This document shows, one piece after another, positions 12,276 through 22,562 of a DNA stretch of 64,000 nucleotides. The DNA lies in contig OX359278.1 of the NCBI GenBank assembly GCA_947179155.2, positions 24,643,297 through 24,707,296 of the forward strand, in the 5' to 3' direction. The notes under the pieces are model-generated. The model saw only the letters and a list, made by a program, of their open reading frames with translations, had not been told where the DNA came from and searched no databases. Source of the DNA: Hedera helix. Taxonomy: Eukaryota; Streptophyta; Magnoliopsida; Apiales; Araliaceae. The position numbers and the translations under genes were made by a program. Position 1 is the first letter of the stretch, and each line of letters begins with the position of its first letter.

Positions 12276-14721
12276 ATTAAATTGTGTACGCCGTAAACAA
12301 CAATCTAAACAAGTTCTCTATCCTGACTCAAAATTTATATTGAGCAAGTGTCCTAACTTAAACTTGAGTTATTATTTTTCAAGTATGTTAGCAGTTTAAT
12401 TATTGTCAATTATTCCACGTCAGTGATAATAATTGATATTCGCACTTAGTACATTTGAATTCTTGTTCTATTGTTGAACTATAAAATATTTAAAGTTATG
12501 TTGTTCATGAACTGTTTAAGAAGTAGTCTACGCCATTTGTTTCGGCTAGACAGATGCATATTCATTTATTTTAAAAATTAGTAGTTGGTGCAGATTCTTG
12601 GACTGAGAGAGCAACCCTTGATAGGGAACTATAAGTGTCGGTTATCTGATACGGTCAGAGTTTAATGTTATGCATATACATGGTGTACAAGAGGCTGATC
12701 CTCTTAAGTACAAACTGACAGTTTTAAATATAAAAGGGTCAGTCGAATGATTGATTCATCGACAATATTTATGGTCTATTGAACCACTCAACAGTAAATA
12801 ATCAATATTCATTCATTTATTTGAACTTTGATTATATTATTCAGTTATTTCATTAATTATCTTAAATTGTTGAACTATTCTATTATCATTCTTATTCATT
12901 AATGATATATCTTCATTATTCATTTTAAACTTGCTAAGAAAAGTGATTTCTCACCCTTACTATATCATGAACTAATTGGAGTTAAACTAAAAACTTTCAG
13001 AAATGATAAAGTCAAGGGTAAAAAGCCAAGGCATAACTGATTGCATGTCTAATTAATCTATTTATGTTTAGTTTATGTAACATGAACTTTAATTGTAATC
13101 TTTTGTTGTTCGTGATGTATTTATTTAAGGTTATAGACTTTGGGACTGTAGTGACCCTTTTGTAATGAACAACTTATGTTTATTTATTCTGCATTAGTTA
13201 TCATATGTTGTTTATAAGTGTTTGATTGTATTTGATCGTGAGCACTAAGTTCGAGGTAGTGATACCCGAATTTGGGGGCGCCACAAGTATCATGCACATT
13301 GTGTTTATATTATAGCAACATTCCCAAGTAATGACATCTTTACACATAGCAAATAAAACTGAAAAACTTGTCTCAGTTTCACAATGTCCCGGCTTAACTT
13401 TTAGTTTTTGAATTAGGTCTATCCAGCTCGTTCTGATTTAAAACCTTAATTCAAAATTTACAATCACATTTTAGTGATAAATTAACACTAAAGACCAATA
13501 TTATACTATAAAAGTATACTCAAATTCTATTGGTCAATTCTTGACCCTCGCGTAAAAAAAATCGTTACGCTCATTGGCTAGTCAACACACGATCCACAAC
13601 GTCCCGACACTTCATGAGTCAAATAAACCTTATAAAGTCTTTAGAATATTATTTTATACTTTTTGACCAATTTTTACATTTTTCATATTATCTGACAATT
13701 TTCTGCAATTATTTCTATTTATAAAAACTATCATTTAATAGCTTCAAAATAAAAATAATAACTCAACATATTTTTATATCCTCAAAACACCACCGATATT
13801 TATCTTAATTATTATAAGATTTCTCACCAAATTTCATAATTTTTCACTCTTCACGTAATTTTCTATGAATTTCCACCATTTTCAACTAATTTTAAATGGC
13901 TTTAAAATATAATAAATACTTATGCTCTTCAATAATTCACTAAATATTTTCAGAAATTATTAAATAGTATTATAAGATTACTATAAAAATATTTCAGCTC
14001 CAAACAATTTTTTGATAATTAATTAAAAAAATTTAAAGTGCTGAAACTTCAAAAATTCATAGAAATTAAACAGCTTATCCAAAAATTATGAATTTTACAT
14101 CCATTTCACATGAAATTTAATTATCTACAACTTTCTAATATATAATTTTTTCAAATTATGCTTCTAACATAGAGAAATAGACTGTCGAAAAGTTGACCGG
14201 AAAATATTTTCTGGTCCTCTTCTCCGGCGGAATAACAGGTTTTTCGGCAAATTTTCTTGCCCAGATCTACTCTATTACATCACAGGAACTCGAATATATG
14301 ATTTGTTTTAATAAAATTTAATGTTTTCATGTTTTAACAAATTATTTCATTGGGGTCTTTTATCAAATACTTGGCATGCATGTATATACAAACTCAGTTT
14401 CATGAAATCTAAGTACACAAACATCTATCCTCCATACATAATCCACCTTATACTCCTGAACCCTTCTTGGTTCCGATATTACATCACCCCACAACAAATT
14501 TTCAGAAATTAACAATTATAGTTATTAATTTCTATGAATTAAACAAATAAATAGATTTATACCTCTTTTGGTTTGAAGTTTGCTTTAATTCTTGTTTGTA
14601 AACTAATGGACTTTTCTGTATTGACAATTTGATCATTACTTCACTAATCCGAATTGAATTCCTAACTTTTGCACAAAATCCTTCCAATTTTCTTTCAATT
14701 TAATGAAATATAGTTTCTCCT

Positions 14722-14746
14722 CCCCCCCCCCCCCCCCCCCCCCCCC
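14722..14746. repeat. Poly-C tract
   Basis: An uninterrupted run of 25 C following TTTCTCCT. Its length is likely to vary or be misassembled. Confidence 0.9.
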
Positions 14747-14975
14747 TTTTTGAAGAGCTTTGAAACTTAGAAGTTTTTCAAAAGTTGATTTTCAAAATGG
14801 GCTGAGTTAGCTTTATGTTCTCTGTAAAATTCCACTATTTACGTTAGTAGCTTAGATGTCAATTAAGTGAGGGGTTAAAGTCCTCCTCATGCTTGCAAAT
14901 TTCATTCAATAAAAACCACCTACCTATTACATGTATACATACAATACATATATTAATTTCAGCATTTTAATTATC

Positions 14976-14978
<3 letters not shown>

Positions 14979-15019
<41 letters not shown>
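14979..15019. repeat. (TA)n microsatellite
   Basis: About 20 TA units between the LTR remnant and the RNase H end. Confidence 0.95.
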
Positions 15020-15022
<3 letters not shown>

Positions 15023-15140
15023 ATTAATTAATACATAAAAATATAATTAATATTACATTTTGTAGTACAAATCATATCTTATACCAATATATGTATTTTC
15101 CATAAATACATAATTTGATAAATTATATATTTGTACAATT

Positions 15141-17100
15141 TCATTTTATCAATTCCGGAATTAATCCATACTTAAATTGAACACTTCTTAGAGCATTTGC
15201 CACCACATTGGCCTTTTCGAGATGGTATAAAATTTCACAATCATAGTCTTTGATCAACTTTAACCATCTTCTTTGCCTCATGTTTAACTCTTTTTGTGTG
15301 AAGATATATTTCAAACTTTTATGGTCTGTATATATCTCACATTGCTCCCCATACAGGTAATGTCTACAAATCTTCAATGCGAACACTACCGCTGCCAACT
15401 CAATGTCATGAGTCGGATACCCCTTCTCGTAATCTTTCAATTGTCCTGATGCGTACGTGATGACCTTGTCATGGTGCATGCGTATACATCCAAGACCCTT
15501 GTGTGACGCATCACTGTGCACTATAAATCCCTCCGTATCATCGGGTAAGGACAACACGGGTGCTTCACTAAGCTTCTTCTTCAATTCCATGAAGCTCTCC
15601 TCACACTTCTCCGTCCAAATATACTTCACCATCTTTCTCGTCAAATTTGTTAGTGGGGTAGCTATCTTAGAAAAATTCTTGATAAATCTTTGATAATACC
15701 CTACTAACCCTAAGAAACTCATAACTTCCGTCGGCGTCCTCGGTTGTTCCCAATTAATAGTTGTCTCCACTTTTGCTGGATCTACAGAAACCCCTTCCTT
15801 GTCAATAACATGACCTAAAAATTGAACTCTCTCCAGCCAGAATTCACACTTTGAAATTTTTTCATACAACTGCTCATTTCTTAATATCTCTAATACTAAC
15901 TTCAGATGCTCGACATGCTCCTCCTTAGTCTTGGAATAAACCAAAATGTCGTCAATGAACACAACCACAAACTTGTCCAAGTACTGCTTGAACACTCTAT
16001 TCATCATGTCTATAAATGCTGCTGGTGCGTTCATCAGTCCAAATGACATCACAAAAAACTCATAATGGCCATAACGAGTTCTGAATGCTGTCTTTGGGAC
16101 GTCTTCCTTCCTCACTTTCAACTGATGGTAATCGGTTTGTAAATCTATCTTTGAAAAGTACTTTGCTCCTTTAAGTTGATCGAAAAGATCGTCTATTTTA
16201 GGTAGTGGGTACTTGTTCTTGATCGTAGCTTTGTTCAACTCTCGATAGTCAACACAAAGCCTTAATGATCCATCATTTTTCTTAATAAATAGTACCAGTG
16301 CTCCCTATGGAGATACACTCGATTGAATGTACTTCTTATCTAATACCTCCTGTAATTGTATCATCAATTCTTTCATCTCTACCGGAGCCATCATATATAG
16401 TGCTTTTGATATTGACGTTGTCCCCGACACTAAATTAATTACAAACTCTAACTCTCGATTTAGTGGAATACCCGACAATTCTTCGGGAAACACGTCAGCA
16501 AACTCACTAACTACTGGTATCTGCCCCAATTCGGTACCCACTCTCTGAGTATCTACCACGTGTACAATATAACTCACACAACCTTTCTTTAACAACTTAT
16601 TGGCCTGCATTATCGTCAGACAACATGATTGTCTCGACGATTTACTGCCATAAAATACGATCTTAGACTTCTTTGAGAGCCGAAGGTGTGCGCTATTCTT
16701 CTGACAATAAATAATTGCCTTATGGTTAAACAACCAATCCATTCCTAGGATTATATCAAACTCTCCTAAGCGTATCAGAATTAAGTTCACACATAACTTA
16801 TGTCCCCTTATTTTTGCACAACAATTTCTATAAATGTACTTGACAGAGATTACTTCTTTATTTGTCACTTCTATGTTCATTGGGTTTTCCAATTTCTTTC
16901 AGGATAAATCTAATCTTCTAGTAAAATTCTCAGACACAAATGAACAGGTAGCACCTGAATTAAATAATACGTAAGCATTTATATTATTGATCAAAATAAT
17001 ACCTGACACCACGTCTTTAGATGCTACAACGTCTTGCACGGTCATATTGAAAGTATGGGCTTTCGATTTGCCTTGCTGCACATATCCCCAATGGTTAACT
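15141..17100 (-). pseudogene. Ty3/gypsy protease-RT-RNase H pseudogene (chromovirus, Tekay-like)
   Basis: Read leftwards from 17081 in one frame. An aspartic-protease motif reads LFNSGATCSFVS, followed by the linker typical of gypsy pol (IILGMDWL; FADVFPEELSGIP). RT has IKNKYPLPKIDDLFDQLKGA, FSKIDL, MSFGLMNAPAAF and the catalytic FIDDILVYS. RNase H has HSDASHKGLGC, TDHKSLKYIF and KANVVANAL. Defects: stop TGA at 16899-16901; stop TAG at 16305-16307, where RTs of this type have Trp (SPWGA); the protease catalytic Asp is Asn (codon 16959-16961); the last RNase H Asp is Asn. Integrase is missing. Once it would have made the polyprotein that copies element RNA to DNA. The family assignment rests on recognised motifs, not a search. 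Confidence 0.9.
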
Positions 17101-18249
17101 TGCTATTGTTGTTCCGGTTCCGTCGTTACCCTTCTTCATTGGACAATCATTGATTCGATGATCTGCTATTCCGCATGAGTAACATCCTTCTTTCTTTGGC
17201 TGAGTACACTTTGGTGCAATGTGTCCCTCTTGACCATAGTTATAACACACGTTCTTCCTTTTCATGCACTCCCTAGAATGATTCTTACCACAATTACCGC
17301 ACGCCCTCTTCTTCTGGGAAGTTTCCTACTAATTTCCCGAGCTCTTGTCATTGCTTTCATTGTTCCACCTCATCTTGTTGCTGTTGCTACCATCACCGCT
17401 GTGGTTCTTATTTCCCCCCATCGTTCTTCTTCTTCTACTTTTGATTGTACTTGGTCAGGGCCTTACTTTCGCCCTCCACTGTTATGGCTTTTTCTAGCAG
17501 TGCTAAAAATGAGTTGATTTACAAAACTGCCACTCTGCTTAAAACCCAGGGTTTCAGTCCCTGTTCAAGCCTCCTAGCCTTTCGCACTTCGGTGTCCACC
17601 TGGTGTGGAGTAAATAATTCATTGAACTTGGCTGCATAATCTGCTACTGACATGTTTCCTTGCTTGAGCTCCAAGAATTTTACTTCCATCGTTGATTGTG
17701 TGCTCTTTGAAAAGTAGTTTTTGAAGATTAACTCTTTGAAACAAGTCCACGTGTTTATCCCTTCTCCTGTTATACTCTTGTTGGCCTTCCACCAATAGTT
17801 AGCCTCTTCCTTCATTATGAAGGTGGTGAATGATGTGTTTTGATCCTCTACGACACGTGCAACCTTGAACACCTTCTCTATTTCATCTACCCATGTTTGG
17901 GCTTCTATCTGATCCGTCATTCTTCGGAACTCGGGTGGTCCTATCAGTTTAAAGTCCTTAAAGTTCCTTGAAACTCAGGTGGTCCTATCAGTTTAAAGTC
18001 CTTAAAGTTTACCAGTGGAGCGGTAGGATTTGGTGCCCCCGTGGCGTTAGCGTTTTGATTGTGGAATGCTCCCGACAGTAACTCTACAAATTCTTGCACT
18101 GGGTTTGGCGGTACCCCTTCTGCATTAACTGACTTTTCAGGTGATGGTGGTGATGGTTGATTTCTTTTACGTGGTTGCTTTTTCTGTTTTAGAAGAAAAT
18201 TTAAGTTATTATTTTTGTATTGTATTTTTACTATTTCATTCCTTATCAT
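17101..18249 (-). pseudogene. Ty3/gypsy gag pseudogene with zinc knuckles
   Basis: Minus strand. A Lys/Pro-rich N-terminus (18249 leftwards) leads to a retrotransposon gag capsid domain at 17519-17920 (EAQTWVDEIEKVF; WWKANKS; FKELIFKNYFSKST; KFLELKQGNMSVADYAAKFNEL). Cys/His knuckles follow at about 17150-17320: CGNCGKNHSREC, CYNYGQEGHIAPKC (second Cys replaced by Tyr) and CYSCGIADHRINDC. Gag packages element RNA in virus-like particles. A 44-bp tandem duplication at 17931-18010 shifts the frame between the N-terminal part and the capsid domain. A second frame change occurs between capsid and knuckles. It pairs with the pol at 15141-17100. Confidence 0.85.
17931..18010. repeat. 44-bp tandem duplication inside gag
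   Basis: GGTGGTCCTATCAGTTTAAA begins at 17934 and again at 17978. The copies are nearly identical (differences at the G/A before GGTGG and at the 3' end). A period of 44 is not divisible by 3, so it breaks the gag frame. Confidence 0.9.
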
Positions 18250-18545
18250 TCTTTAAAGCATTTAACATTTAATTGTAAACACTTTAATCATCTAAAATAA
18301 ATAATCATAAATATAACTGTATTTATATTCATATGCCAAATTATAATGCATAACACTTTACATCATAAGTATACTGCCATAAATGCTACTATCCTTGTAT
18401 GACTACAAAAGGTGAGATTTAAAAATAAACATACCTCGCTAACTCCTAGAGTTGGGATTTACAAACATAATAACCCTTTATCACTATAAAAGCTAGGTTC
18501 TACTGTATTTATATACAAACATCACAAAAGATAACTGTTATCTAG

Positions 18546-19412
18546 TTAACGGTTCATCCCCCGACGAATCGCATCATCGTACTCCTTATCCCTGATGGCC
18601 ATTACCAATCTCCTACTAATAGTGTGCCTGAACTGACCCTTCTCGGCTGGGTAATAGTACACCCTCTTTTGAAATCTGCCATGTGAAGAGCGATAGGCAT
18701 ATGTTGTCCTATCCAGCTTCACCTTCTTCTCTCTTACTTCATCCTCTAACTCACACATCTGTTGGTGAGCAGCATCTTGCTGAGCCTCTATTTTATTTTT
18801 AGCCTCTATATCGTCCTTCTAGTAGGCCTTGATAGCATGCTTCTCCGTCTGCATCTGTTGAACTTTCAGCTCTACCTTTACCAATTTTTGCTCTGACTCT
18901 ACCAACTTGGTCTGTAACTTAGTATCCTGATCAACTAACTGATAGGTCAATGCTCCAATGTACTCTACAGAATCCTCATACTCTAGCACCTTTTCCTCTA
19001 ACTCTGCAACATCATCCTCTGATGTTGCTATCTTGCTTTCATCCACCTGCTGCTTCTCAATAAGATCAGTTTTCTCTCTAGCTAACTGATACGCCAATGC
19101 CTTGTACTGATCCTCCATGTTTTGGTCGGTCTAATTTTCTTCCTCCAAATGATAAACTCTATCCTCTAACTCAACATTCCTATCCGTCAGCTCCTCAATA
19201 ATGTTACTAGCAGTAGTGCCCATGCTATCCGCATACTCAGCTGGCTCATTCTCTCCTCAATTACTGAATCCTCCATAGGTTCTAGCTCTGACTCTGACTT
19301 ATGATCCTCTATATCACATCTCTGGGTCATACTCATAATCCTCTACCAATACTATATGCTTGTTAGTGGGTTCATCCTCTAAGGCGTGACTAGTTCGTCC
19401 AACCTCAAACAT
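18546..19412 (-). pseudogene. Coiled-coil ORF upstream of gag (minus-strand gypsy)
   Basis: Minus strand, from ATG at 19412-19410 (MFEVGRTSHALEDE) to a stop near 18546. Segments in shifting frames read NVELEDRVYHLEEEN, MEDQYKALAYQL, DVAELEEKVLEYEDSVEY, then VRVQQM-type heptads, MCELEDEVREKKVKL and a C-terminal basic part ending DKEYDDAIRRGMNR. The composition (Glu, Lys, Gln, Leu at heptad spacing) predicts a long coiled coil. It lies between the PBS and gag, where standard plant gypsy elements have only leader. A homologue with the same order lies upstream of the plus-strand gag at 20501-21217. In-frame stops and frameshifts (for example before QNMEDQ at about 19132 and at about 18820) make it non-functional. 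I do not recognise a named family; a structural or RNA-binding role would be a guess. Confidence 0.7.
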
Positions 19413-19653
19413 CCTATAAACACAACACAAATAACAAATAAACACACAACATCAGTATCGCAATAAAATATATTCATTGATGAAATTAAAGTATATTTAA
19501 TTGTGTTACACAATCGACTTGATGAATTTTCACAATCCATCTCCAATATACACTACTCAATGAATCTCCTTGATCCATCTCCTATCGTACTCTATACGAG
19601 TTTAACTCTAAGGTTATAACCTAGGTTTCGCATCCTAAAGTTTATAACCTACA

Positions 19654-19665
19654 GGTCTAATACCA
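19654..19665 (-). promoter_or_regulatory. Degenerate primer-binding site (initiator Met-tRNA type)
   Basis: The minus strand reads TGGTATTAGACC three bases after the LTR end (GGGGCGTAACA). It matches the common plant retroelement PBS TGGTATCAGAGC at 10 of 12 positions. It fixes the 5' end of the minus-strand gypsy internal region. Confidence 0.75.
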
Positions 19666-19668
19666 ACT

Positions 19669-20495
19669 TGTTACGCCCCTAAATCCGAATTCCATAACCT
19701 CGAGTTTGTGCTCAAGATCCAACATCAAACACATTCTATAAACTAAAACGGAATATAAATAAACATACATTGTTCATTACATAAGGTTCCACTAGTCCCA
19801 AGGTCTATTAACCTTTACATAAATACAATCCATACACTTTTAAGTGGTTAAAAGCTATACTAGCGAATTACAATCAGTAATAAATTTACTAGCATGTATA
19901 CTAATCTACTATTGAACCTTCTTTTTGCCCTTATTCTTCTTAGAGCTTTTTGGCTTAACTGAAAAAAATATCATGATATAGCAAGGGTAAGCAACTACTT
20001 TGCTCAACAAGTTTAAATAAACAGTAATCACAAGTGATGTATATCATTACTGAAATGAATAAATTTATGAGGTTTCAACAATATATAATATATGTGAAAG
20101 AACGACATTCAAATTCAATTTAACAGAAAGATTTGAGTCTTTATTGCTGAGTGGCCACTAAGGATCACGAACAAATGCTAAGGCGTATCAGTAATTCAAC
20201 TGACCCTTTTAGTATTTTGATATTCGAGGGGATCAGACTCTTGTACTTATATGTGTATGCATAATATTTAAACATCTGTGCGTAAGTTCGGTTTTTCGAT
20301 AATAATTCCCTTATTAGGGTTGTTCATTCTCAGTTTTAATATAAGAGTCCACACCAACTATTGGCTTGAATTTATTTTAAACAATATTCAAATGATTGAA
20401 TTTATACACGCAAGGTCTAGTCGAACAATTAGCATAGACTTTTTTTATTAAACAATTCATGAATGAAAGAACTTAAATGTTTCACAATTCAATAA
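19669..20495 (-). mobile_element. 5' LTR, 3' part, of the minus-strand gypsy element
   Basis: On the plus strand it begins TGTTACGCCCCTAAATCCG, the inverted family LTR end, next to the PBS. It is homologous in inverse to about 12450-13285 and in direct orientation to about 48000-48760. It breaks off near 20495, where coding sequence of another element in the opposite orientation begins. The upstream portion of the LTR is missing, probably lost in the rearrangement that made this head-to-head junction. Confidence 0.75.
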
Positions 20496-20500
20496 TGAAA

Positions 20501-21217
20501 CGGTCTTCAATTGCATACAGTGATTATGAGACTGAGGAGATCGAGGAGGTCGAGGAGGAGTCAGTTGGTGTTGATGAGTTTATAGCTAAGGCCCTGGAGG
20601 CGGTGGAGTACTATTCTTCACCAGATGAGTTGCTAGCCGAGGTTTATCTGATGGATCAGTTGGCATACAGGAATATAGAGTTAGAGGATAGAGTCAGAGA
20701 GCTTGAGGAGCAGAACCGGGTCCGTCAGGATATGGAAGATCAGTATAAGAACATGGCATATTAGCTGAAGGATGAGGTGAGGGAGTTGAAGGCACAGTTG
20801 TAGGGGTATGAGCACTCCGTACAGCAGTTAGAGCCCCTGGTACATTAGATGGTGGCTAGGAATACAGAGCTGAGGGAGGAATAGGATCAGGTAAAGTTGA
20901 GTCTGGAAGAGCTGCGGGTAGAACACGAGGCCATGAAATTCGAGTTTGACCTGGAGATCGCGGATAAGATCCACATAGAAGAGGCTTGGGTTAGATCTGA
21001 GAGGAGAGTAGATGAGCTGGAGAAAGAGGTCCGAGCTAGGACAGCCAGGATTGATTCCCTGAACTTTGTACTGGATACAGCTTTTGGCAGGCTGAGGGAC
21101 AGAGATAGGAGGTATCCTAGGGAGGAGGGTCAAAGTCGGCGCACTGTGAGTCGCCGGGTGGTGGACATGAATATACGGCAGGAGCACGATGATGTTATTC
21201 TCCAAAGCATGCAGTAA
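20501..21217 (+). pseudogene. Coiled-coil ORF upstream of gag (plus-strand gypsy), 5'-truncated
   Basis: A single frame runs from about 20501 to the stop at 21215-21217, broken by four TAG codons at 20762, 20801, 20846 and 20882. Content: an acidic N-terminal part (YETEEIEEVEEESVGVDEF), then heptad-rich NIELEDRVRELEEQNRVRQ, MEDQYKNMAY, VKLSLEELRVEHEAMKFEFD, RSERRVDELEKEVRARTARI, and a basic C-terminus (RRYPREEGQSRRTVSRRVV) ending EHDDVILQSMQ. It aligns in order with the minus-strand ORF at 18546-19412; at two of the stops (20762, 20846) the homologue has Gln. The start is lost at the junction with the minus-strand LTR near 20500. Without its stops it would be an all-helical protein of about 240 residues. 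Confidence 0.75.
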
Positions 21218-21584
21218 TAGTATTTCAACAGTCTTATTATGTATATAGATGCAGTTAGAACCCACTTTTTGTTCATAGGGTTATATATATTGTTAACCTC
21301 AAACTATGAGAGATGAGACATACATGATGATGGTACATCCCCACTTTTTGTGTCTAAGGGAATGTAGTTCTTGTAAATCCCATCTTTTGTGTCTTAATGG
21401 GATATGTAACATTTATAGGGATACGCCTTAAGTTGTAAGTGTATGACACTGACAGTAGGCATATGAATAAAAATGCGATATTATTACATGTTTCATTAAG
21501 ATTGATTTGTGCTTTAACTTTTAAATGTTTAATATTAATAAAATGTTGCATAAGATGTAAAACACAAAATGACAACGTAAGGTT
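21218..21584 (+). other. Spacer between coiled-coil ORF and gag
   Basis: A 370-bp non-coding leader-like stretch with three tandem variants of CCCACTTTTTGT / CCCATCTTTTGTGTCT at about 21260, 21340 and 21380. It corresponds to 18250-18545 in the minus-strand relative. No splice or promoter signal can be assigned with confidence. Confidence 0.5.
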
Positions 21585-22562
21585 TTGTTTAAAACAGACA
21601 ATGCTACCAAGGAAACAACAAACCCAAGAGTTGAGGAGTCGGTGAACAACGGGGAGGGTCAGGTTGGTCCAATGAGGGCTTTTGCGAATATGCTAGTAGA
21701 AGTAATGCAGGGTAGACCACTACAGTGGTATAATGGTAGAATAGCCAGGAAGTCGCCTGACGAATTTTAAGGACTTCAAGTTAGTAGGACTGCCTGAGTT
21801 CCGCAGGACTACGGTCTGATAGAAGCCCAAACATGGGTATAAGAAATAGAGAACGTATTTGAGGTCGCACAAGCGACCAAAGGCAAAAGACGTCGTTTGC
21901 CACCTTTATGCTGAAAGGTGAGGAAAATTATTGGTGGAAGGCAAATAAGAATCGAGCTGGAGAAGGTGTAATTGCATGGGCTCATTTTAAGGAGCTGTTT
22001 TTCAAAAATTATTTTCTAGAAAGTATGCAAGCAAGCATGGAGGTGAAGTTTTTATAATTACAGCAGTGGAATTCGTCAATCGTAGAATATGTTGCAAAAT
22101 TTAATGAGTTGACTAAGTTTGCTCCACATCAGGTGGACATCGTAGTAAGGAGGGAGAGGAGATTCGAGCAAGGGTTAAAACCTTGGGTTTACAGTAAGGT
22201 GGCAGTATTGCAAATCAACACTTTTTCCACACTTATTGAGAAGGCCATGATTGTAAAGGGAGGAAATGAAACATTGACAAAGTATAACCAAAAGAAGAAA
22301 AAGAAGAAAAGCCACGAGGGACACAAGGATAGAAATAACAGGGGAAGTATTTCCAATAAGGGAAACAAATGCGAGAGAACCGGGGCACTTTGCTCCACAA
22401 TGCCCGAAAGCAAAGAAAGAAAGTTGTTTTTATTGTGGCACTTCAGATCTTCAGAAGAAGGATTCCCCAGAAAGGAAGAGCGATGCAGGCAGCGGTAACC
22501 AAGGGAACAACAGTAAGATGACTATCGGAGGACCAATACAGCAGAACAGGCCAGTGGCATGT
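21585..22562 (+). pseudogene. Ty3/gypsy gag pseudogene (plus strand), 3'-truncated
   Basis: Homologous to the minus-strand gag. N-terminal text VGPMRAFANMLVEVMQGRP aligns with the segment before the capsid domain. IEAQTWV, then GG-QI-RIELEKV and FNELTKFAPHQVDIVVRRERRFEQGLKPWVYSKVAVLQ follow across several frame changes and stops. Knuckle-region remains (REPGHFAPQCPKAKKESCFYCG read across frames) occur at about 22375-22445. Coding similarity ends near 22560, where the sequence passes directly into LTR, so protease, RT, RNase H and integrase are deleted. Confidence 0.75.

Larger units (their letters stand above)
10022..13285 (+). mobile_element. Gypsy LTR (LTR-D), plus strand, 3' portion
   Basis: It ends ACCCGAATTTGGGGGCGCCACA at 13285, the family's downstream end. 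It is homologous to LTR-B (for example GTAAAACATCAAGTTAGGAAT near 11410 against GTAAAACAATAAGTTAGGAAT near 2805) and to the minus-strand LTR piece at 19669-20490. Its beginning lies to the left of LTR-C, outside the window. Sequence after 13285 (AGTATCATGCACATTG) is the interior of an LTR-A-type LTR, so LTR-D was itself inserted into another LTR. Long ORFs are absent. Confidence 0.7.
13286..15130 (-). mobile_element. 3' LTR remnant of the minus-strand gypsy element
   Basis: Homologous to LTR-A (compare about 13560-14270 with about 3950-4800: the same order of AACAC-CGATCCA, TTTTCTGCAATTATTTCTATTTAT and GAAAAGTTGACCGG-type segments). It lies directly downstream, in the minus-strand sense, of the RNase H at 15141, where a 3' LTR is expected. 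Its far part is cut by LTR-D. The exact start near 15100 is not resolvable, because integrase and the PPT are missing between RNase H and LTR. No host gene is visible; the ORF at 14321-14512 has no recognisable content. Confidence 0.6.
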
